A stretch of 64,000 nt of DNA from Hirudo medicinalis (lineage: Eukaryota > Annelida > Clitellata > Hirudinida > Hirudinidae): NCBI GenBank assembly GCA_011800805.1, contig MPNW01000035.1, positions 124,001 through 188,000 on the forward strand, read 5' to 3'. Numbering within the stretch: position 1 is the stretch's first letter; the number at the start of each line of letters is the position of its first letter. This document shows positions 57,135-64,000 of the stretch, piece by piece. Below the pieces are notes generated by a model. The model did no database searches, was not told the origin of the DNA, and saw only the letters and a list, made by a program, of their open reading frames with translations. The position numbers and the translations under genes are program-made.

Positions 57135-58379
57135 TCTGGAAGAAGTTTGATATCTTTATTGCACTAGTAAAAGTGAAACAACTGAGTTCAGATTAAGGTC
57201 AATTATTTTTTTTGCAGAAAAGCTTTAAAGCGGCTGAGACTCTAAACACTATTAGTAAACATTGATCTTGTTTTATACTACATAGATAAAATGATGTACT
57301 GCAATATAAATTATTCAGAAAAAGTTTAAAGTAGCATAATTTCAACACAAAGCAAATTAAAAATTGCAACTGCTATCTATTCCTCACGTTAACGCTTTTG
57401 AACAAATTGAATAAACCAATTCTCCCGCAAAGAAACTCAAACGAATCAATATTAAAAATTCCTTTATTAAACAAAATTTTTTTTATTTGGTTGAGACCCC
57501 CTTAATGCTGATAATAATGAAATAACAGTACACCTTGTGATGGGCGGGCTAAGATGCGCAATATGTAAAATTCGATCGGATACTGCTAACATTATATGGT
57601 TTCACCCAGCTACTGTGGGGATTATCAGACCATGTCCAGACCAAAATTTTCATATTAGTTGTTATAAAATGAGTAAATCTAACAATTCTTACGATTTATG
57701 GATTTTTGATTATGTAAAATCAAAAAGCTCATAAGCAGGGACGTCAGTTGTGGGGGCAGATGTAACATAGGTCCCCATGAGTAGCTTTCGCTCCCTGATT
57801 TTTGGTGAGAAGTAAAAAATGGTCATCTGAGCTGGTTGAATGAAGGGTTTGTCATACCCTCTTGGAAAAATATGAAATATTGTTAGAAGGGTTTTTCGTA
57901 AAGATAAAAGTATTGTCGAAATCTTCTGTATACCCTACTATCCATGGAATTTTTTGTGCATGTTTTTATTTGTATTGATTCCATCTTCATATCCACATTT
58001 ATGCCAGTTATAAAAACAATGTACGTATTACGTACAGCAACGCTTGCAATTGCCGTCCGCAAAGCGATTCCAGCGGTTGGTTGCATCGTTCGCAGCCGAT
58101 ATCATCTTTGCTCGAAATGGCATCCACAAATTTTCATCATCAGATGCTTTGTTAAGAGTTTATTGCTTTTGCTTTAAGCTTGGAACAGAAGTAGACAAAG
58201 GACTACGCAGAATGATTCTGCTGCAGTTTAACAGGACGTAAAACTAAAGCATGAAACAGCTACAGAAACAATTTGTTATTGCTATGTGGAGATTTCCCTT
58301 TTAAATAGCTTCCTCACGTCGAAGCTATATTTGAACCGATTCATTTTCAGTCGTCGTCTTGCATCGAAAGCCTTACCTA
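57135..58379. other. divergent spacer between FKBPL-like and neurensin-like genes
   Basis: Head-to-head arrangement about 1.2 kb apart, so both promoters lie here. It contains a copy of the CAGGGACGTCA MITE at 57736. The frame 57537-57734 (LRCAICKIRSDTANIIWFHP) is short and not recognised. Confidence 0.45.
57736..57890. mobile_element. copy of the CAGGGACGTCA MITE
   Basis: Left end CAGGGACGTCAGTTGTGGGGG matches the copy at 54277; the interior (gagaagtaaaaaatggtcat ... gaagggtttgtcataccctc ... atatgaaat) matches the partial copy at 54535-54667. The right terminal repeat is worn away. Confidence 0.6.
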
Positions 58380-58994
58380 ATGAGTCTAAAATATCAGGAT
58401 TTTTATGAGCAGATGTTACACAAAAAGAAGAGATTTATAGGCAGAGGAGACTCAAAGAAGTGCACTGCAATCTGGTGGAAAGGTATGACCATTATTCTTA
58501 TTTAAATGGCTAATAACACTTGTGCATTAATAACATAACTTTCAAGTGTGTAACATTTTGAAGTGTTCGTCATGGTGGGTGTGGCACTGTTGGTAAGCGG
58601 TGTGTGCTGCGTTCTCTACGGATATCTATCCCCCATCAAGTCAAAGGCCATAACTTTCAACCAAGAGGACGGAAATGAATTTCTGAGCAGACTAGCCATT
58701 GTTCAGAACAGAGAACTAGATATTTATAAGTTGGTCGGTCTGATTTGCTTCTGTATTGGAGGACTAACCATGGCGGTAGCTTTGATGATTCCAAGTTTTT
58801 TATACCGCTACATGGAAGATGAAGACGATGATTTGACATTCGAAGAACATAGTCATTTTGTGAAGGAGTTCAATGCATCTGATGAGTGTCAACACTCTGA
58901 TTCAAAAATTCCCCTCAATCGTCACTTGTCGGAGGTTCAACCATTGAGGATTGCTGGAGATGATGACATGGATGACGAATTTAGGATGAATTAA
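58380..58994 (+). CDS. neurensin-like two-helix membrane protein
   Basis: Two exons, 58380-58482 and 58564-58994, give 177 residues. N-terminal SLKYQDFYEQML corresponds to the YGVRSYLHQFYEDC block of neurensins, followed by TAIWWKV, a first membrane helix (VGVALLVSGVCCVLYGYLSP), a conserved middle ending LDIYKLVG, and a second helix (LICFCIGGLTMAVALMIPSF); human neurensin-1 has LDMYKLAGAVLFCIGG here. The tail is acidic with a possible DDE-rich sorting segment. Vertebrate neurensins sit in vesicles of neurites (family knowledge). Length agrees with the family (about 180-200). TMEM74 proteins are the next nearest family. Confidence 0.85.
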
Positions 58995-60118
58995 ATATTA
59001 TTTGCGTCCTTGACGTCGCCTTCAAATCTCCAAAAAGATTTTCAATTATTCTTCGTGTTCGTTTCTTCTGTTAGAAATAGTTGTTCGAATGCTTTGTGAT
59101 TTGATTTTTCTAAAGTTGTGCAGCTCTTTACTATTTTGTATTTCTAAGCATAGATGCTGGGATCAAAAATAAAATAGAATAATATTATTGTGCTAATTTC
59201 CTACATCACAAGATAAAACCAATTAAAGACAAGGCAAATCTATCATTACCAAAGCATACTCTCTGGATGCTATGCATATGTCATCACACACACTGTTCAT
59301 ATTATTAGTCTTAGTTTCTTCAAGAAATTCCATCTTTATCTTATCTTATTTTATCTGAGTGAAAAAGAGTGAAAAAGAGTGTGTCAGAGCCACCTCATTC
59401 CTTTCATTTTATTTTGGCAACTTGGAAATCTCTGCTAGTTTTCATAATGCGCTTAAGATGATCGTCAAGAAATGAGGCATCCTTCCCTTCCCTTCAGGGA
59501 CTTCAGGACTACTGCAACAGATATTTTAATATACGATGATTTGCTATTTCCTGTTATTATTTTTCTGCATGGATAGGAGAAAAAACTAAAACATAGGGTT
59601 GGTTCAAAAACCTGGCATAAAAAGACAGAAAGACTGAAGCTCTGACAAGAGGCTAAGAAGGACGAGGATTTACTTTAAAAAATAACTTAAATCTAAGTCT
59701 AAGGTCATCTCAAGTGTGTTGCACAAAGTGACAATCGAGAGTGGAAAAAGTTAAAATGTCGAGTTGTAATGCCGTGAAGTACCAACTCCAATTTGTGCAC
59801 TTCTAAGTTAGATAACTGTTCCCAATTAGGTCAGGCTTTTCTGTGCTCACTAAATGTGGAGCCGTATCACTTTCACGTATCAATGTAACAGACTTCTCAC
59901 ATTTAACGTCCCCGACTCGATTGTGGCGCAACACCCATTCGTCATTCGTCATTGGTTCCTCCTTCATCCAAAATACATACAAATCAAATCTACAAATACA
60001 AGGTTTAACTGAAAAGCAAATACATTATCATGAAAGGTAAAAACAAATTTATGAAACGTTTTGTGAGGTTTTGTTAGAATACTTATGAATAATGCCGACA
60101 TCCGACAATCAATTTAAT
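58995..60118. other. 3'-to-3' spacer between neurensin-like gene and heparanase 2
   Basis: No gene seen. A short direct repeat gtgaaaaaga/gtgaaaaaga lies near 59359-59378. Contains the two facing 3' UTRs. Confidence 0.4.
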
Positions 60119-63100
60119 TTAAAGGCAATTATGAATGTAGGCATCAGGGAAAACGATAAAAGCATATGTGAGAGGAGGAAGCACCACTGGAGTTTCTGGC
60201 TTTAGCATTTCTGGTATCAAATCTGGCATCGTATAATCATTTATCAGCTCCAATCTTCTGCCATTTAATTTGCTCCATCTAAAAAAGATGCGAACTTAAA
60301 ATTTTAAATGTAAGGTTCAAGTTTTTAAGCTCTTGCAACTTCTATACCAAAACAATGTTTGATCGCTCAAATTAAATTTCTAGCATGACTGATTTTTCAA
60401 ACATTAAAATTTACACTTTTCTTGTAAATAAGACGTAGGCCCCTCGCTACATTTGACTAATCAATAGTCATTAAATACAGTGCGTTGCATAAATTTGGCC
60501 CAGTTTTTGACTTTAACTTTTTATGTACAGAATTTTCAAAGGCCATTTCATTTACAATTTCATTCGATTTACATACTTATCAATTTTATGTAACTCAGAC
60601 AAATATTTCGTGCGAATTCCGAGAAAAACTGGAAATACCCAAAATTACGTGTAGGAACAAGAAACACTAGGGAGCACAAATTTAAAAAGGTTATTAAATA
60701 ATAATTCCGCTCGTAGATTTATTAAATAACCATTTATTTACTTTATAAACTATGGAAAATGGACAAAATTTGAGTACAAGACCCTTTTGGTCTGGAATTG
60801 TATGTTATATAATTTATTTAATGTATCAATTCCAAATATTATCATGTTGTTGTAATCCTGGCGAAAGCGTTAGTTAATGTTCGTAATTAAATTTATATTG
60901 CTACATTTAACCGTCATATTTAGAATCTTCTGTAATGCAGCTCTGCAGAACTAAATTAAGTTTATAGCATTCCCACGATCCTGCAGGATAACCGCAGGAT
61001 TTTTTGTAATTTGAGGGGTGTTAACCAACAGTCAGGTTTATCTGCCCTGTCTGGTCATGAGATTACCTTTTTATACTTATCCACCTATTACGAAATTTAC
61101 ACATTACTTGGTTGCTTGTAAGTGTATAACCCCCTCCCCCGTGGGGGGTGTGCAGCTACTGCAATATGAAATCCTCAAATAACATACGTTTACCAGCCAT
61201 TTTCTTAAGTTAATGATGACGCTATTTAAATCAATGTCGTACACCTAGCATAGTTCAATAATATTTCTCATTGAGCATGATGATTAAATAAAAGAATACA
61301 TTGAAATAATAAAATACATTTGGGTGATTATTTATTAAATATCTGTAGGCAAAAGAAAAAAATGCGTGTATTAGTGCATGTCATAGTCGTCTGCGCGTTT
61401 TACAAATTATTTTTTACACAAATCTTACAAAAACTGCCCGATATATTCGTCTGCGTGTTGTAATCGTTTGCATGTTATACACGTGGAAATATGAAACATG
61501 TTGTGTTATTACAGGAAGTTATCACGAAGTCACATCCCTTAAAATATTTTTTTATTTTTAAAATCACTGAAATTCTCAGATCAGTCGAACAATCTCGACA
61601 TTTTAAATGAAGTAGTCAAAGTATTCTCTTTGTTGTTTGGTTTTTACATAAATGATATCGATCCAAGATTTCACTCCAACCAGAGTGATCAATGCAACAT
61701 TTAATGTGAGGGCTCACATCCTTACATCAGCACATCAGTAAATCAGGAGTGACTTGCAGGTATTCTTCTCATTCAGATCATTAACATTAGTCTCATATCT
61801 GATTCAGTGCCTTCTGAATATTTTTTTTTGCATATTATTTGTGCAATGTATGTAGTACAGTGTATACATTACAGATATTTCCTACAGTTCCTAAAATGTC
61901 GCTTTGCTTTTGTTTTTTTTTTATAAAAGATGCAAGTTTACTTTGATAGCATAGGCACTTCTTTGGATCTGGCATAGTGAATATCATCGCCACTGTCATC
62001 CGGTTCAACCAGGTACAAATGGATGGACTCATTCTTCAGGGCCCCTTCAAAAAGGAGTGAAACAGAGTTGTTTGGGTCAACATTCAAGGCAAACACAGTC
62101 AATGAGCCTGAATCATATTGTTGGCTAAAGTGAAGTGAAAACAACAAAGTTGATCTTAAATTTAGTAACCCATTTAAATGTGTTTCAAAGCAAAAACCTG
62201 GTTTTTGTGCAATGTGAATAAACCCTAGTTTTCAAGTCTCCGTCATAATGCACTTGAAAAACTTTCTGGCCAACCAGTTTTTTGTGTAACCATGACAACC
62301 AAAAATCCTAAGATATAAAAACATCTTATATTACCTTGATACGTTACAATTTTGCAGATCTAGGATTAACAATTAATTAGAAAGGAATTAACATCTGGTC
62401 AAATGTTTTAAAAGAAGTTGAAAAGTAAATCACATAGGCATATAATTAAGTTTTAGACCTGGATTGCATCACGGGTTTAAAGGCCTTGTTATCCTAATAA
62501 TTAGATAATAAATACTCAGAACTTATGGTCTTACAGGATTAGGACTCATGTCAATATCCAGGAGCGGGTAGCTGTGACCATATAAGGTTTGTCTAGCTAC
62601 AACTTTTATGCCTCTTTTTGCACTTAACCCTAATTTTTCCATCCACCTGAATAATTTAACATTAGTTACATAAACGATAAGTAAAATAATATCAACCTGA
62701 TGAAAAATAAAGAATTTTTAGTATAGATAAAATAGCTTGGTGAAATGTGATGGAGTTAGCACTACAAAAGTTATGTACTTCAATTAATTCAATAAACTCA
62801 CAGAAAACCGGATACAAATCGATCAGACACATTTGGAGTGCCACCATTCCATCCATCGCTTGTTTCTCCGATCCATTTGGGCAATGAAGGATGTGTCGTG
62901 TGGCTCTGGGAATCCTCTATCATGTCTATGACGTCATCCAGATTTTTGAATAGCATTGGATCCAAATATGTTTCGTAAGTGGCTTTGTCTCCTCTCAAGT
63001 AATAGCTAAATATAAATGTTTTAGCCACTCATGATTCAATGTGCCAAGCACAAAATTGTGCAATTACTCACTGGTGAAAGGAGAGTGCCTTTATAATATC

Positions 63101-64000
63101 TCCAGAATAGTTTGAGAGACTGTCAAATATCAAACAAGTTATGCATGCACTTCAGACTTCGTCTTAATTAAAAATTAACGCTGAAAATGTTTTTACGCTT
63201 CTAGGTAAACCAGTCCATTTCGATTGACCGTGATAATGTCCGGACCAGAAATGACACTGCTATTCATTAATGGATATTGTCTAATAAGATTATGAAGGAT
63301 TCTGAAATCCTTGGCGATTTGTTCAGGAGTGGTCACTCCATTTGCCCAATAACTTGGTTCTGGTTTTAAAACAAAAATCACAAAAATTTTAAATTTAAAT
63401 CAGACCCAAAAAAAGTAAAATAAATTGCGCCCCAACCATTTCCAAGCTGCCAGTCGATGTTAGCTCCATAACCATTCTGAGACAGGAACTCCATCAAGAG
63501 TATAGCATTGGATGGATCCCATTTTTTTCCAAAACGAAGTTGAAGGTTTAAATCAAAAATGAGCCGACTTCCAGTGGACTTTGTTAATTCAACCAAATTG
63601 ATAACATCTTCCTCTAGTTATGAAAATGTTATTTTACTTTTGTTCACCCTAAACAATCTGGTTTCGCTTATTAGTTTTTTTTTCAAAAAAATAAAAATAA
63701 AAAATAAATGTATGTTTCGACTAAGTTTGCCACTTCAACGATATTTCTCAGTCATTCAAAAGTAGAATCTAAAACTTAGATATATGAAATAATCTTAAAG
63801 CAAAGGTGCACATCATATTATGGCAGAACGCTTCGCAGCATAATCGTATTAACTTACTGGTCATGTAAACCAATTCGTCGGATACTTGAGAGCCATTGAG
63901 CAAATTGTATGGTATATCAAAGAAGAGGTAGTCTGCAGGATAGCCTCCAACTCTAAAGTATGCTGGAGACAAGGAGTTTAACAGTGTGTGAAGCTTCGCG
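60119..64000 (-). CDS. heparanase, GH79 (paralogue 2), 5' end beyond the window
   Basis: Exons from the right edge leftwards: 63858-64000 (continues outside), 63437-63613, 63197-63359, 63072-63119, 62802-63005, 62535-62646, 62198-62307, 61942-62124 and, after a 1.66-kb intron, 60119-60278. Reads LNSLSPAYFRVGGYPADYLF, RLIFDLNLQLRFGKKWDPSN, WQLGNEPSYW (acid/base Glu across an intron), [37 protein letters not shown] (nucleophile Glu), [13 protein letters not shown] and [12 protein letters not shown]. Exon phases match those of paralogue 1, which is in the other orientation about 18 kb away. Like paralogue 1 it lacks the excised linker. A charged insertion (EPDDSGDDIHYARSKE) in the C-terminal beta domain is absent from paralogue 1. 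N-terminus and signal peptide lie outside. Confidence 0.93.

Noticed and set aside
57537..57734. Zinc-finger-like frame LRCAICKIRS...
   Set aside because: A single Cys pair without further ligands, short, next to a MITE, and no family recognised.

Overview
The window is nuclear DNA from an AT-rich animal genome, most likely an arthropod outside the flies. Genes are split by short GT-AG introns. The conserved genes have animal orthologues, and one gene at the left edge belongs to a secreted Cys-rich family that I know from arthropods (DUF7042/7043/7044 type, named from memory). The exact lineage is not resolved. Exons were joined by splice sites, reading phase and protein-family similarity; no search was run.

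Left part (1-8.7 kb): a minus-strand secreted DUF704x-family gene whose exons are too short to stand out as ORFs, lying among simple repeats and empty sequence. Middle block (8.7-28 kb), densely packed housekeeping genes: FAM210-like mitochondrial protein (+), ERGIC-53/LMAN1 cargo lectin (-, no introns), KLHDC4 kelch protein (+, one frameshift), GLTP glycolipid transfer protein (-), UVSSA repair factor (-, short form), ESS2/DGCR14 splicing factor (+), an SLC15-type peptide/histidine transporter (-) and UFD1 (-).

Transposon-rich spacer (28-35.5 kb): a decayed pogo/Tigger-type transposase copy split by an 892-bp internally deleted hAT element with a perfect 8-bp target duplication, then a tRNA-Glu-like SINE. 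A 69-bp exact repeat across a single N is probably an assembly join error.

Right part (35.5-64 kb): an ENO4-like divergent enolase (+), a GH79 heparanase (+), a 23-exon type I diacylglycerol kinase (-), a gene-poor stretch with small MITEs, an FKBPL-like TPR protein (-), a neurensin-like membrane protein (+) and a second heparanase (-) that runs off the right edge. The two heparanases are paralogues in opposite orientation with the same intron phases.

Functionally the genes are a mixed neighbourhood: secretion and lipid handling (LMAN1, GLTP, DGK), ubiquitin and repair (UFD1, UVSSA), splicing (ESS2), transport (SLC15) and matrix turnover (the heparanases). I see no operon. The most unusual items are the hidden DUF704x gene, the nested hAT deletion derivative that still fuses a zinc finger to a dimerisation domain, heparanases without the processing linker, and the shortened UVSSA.
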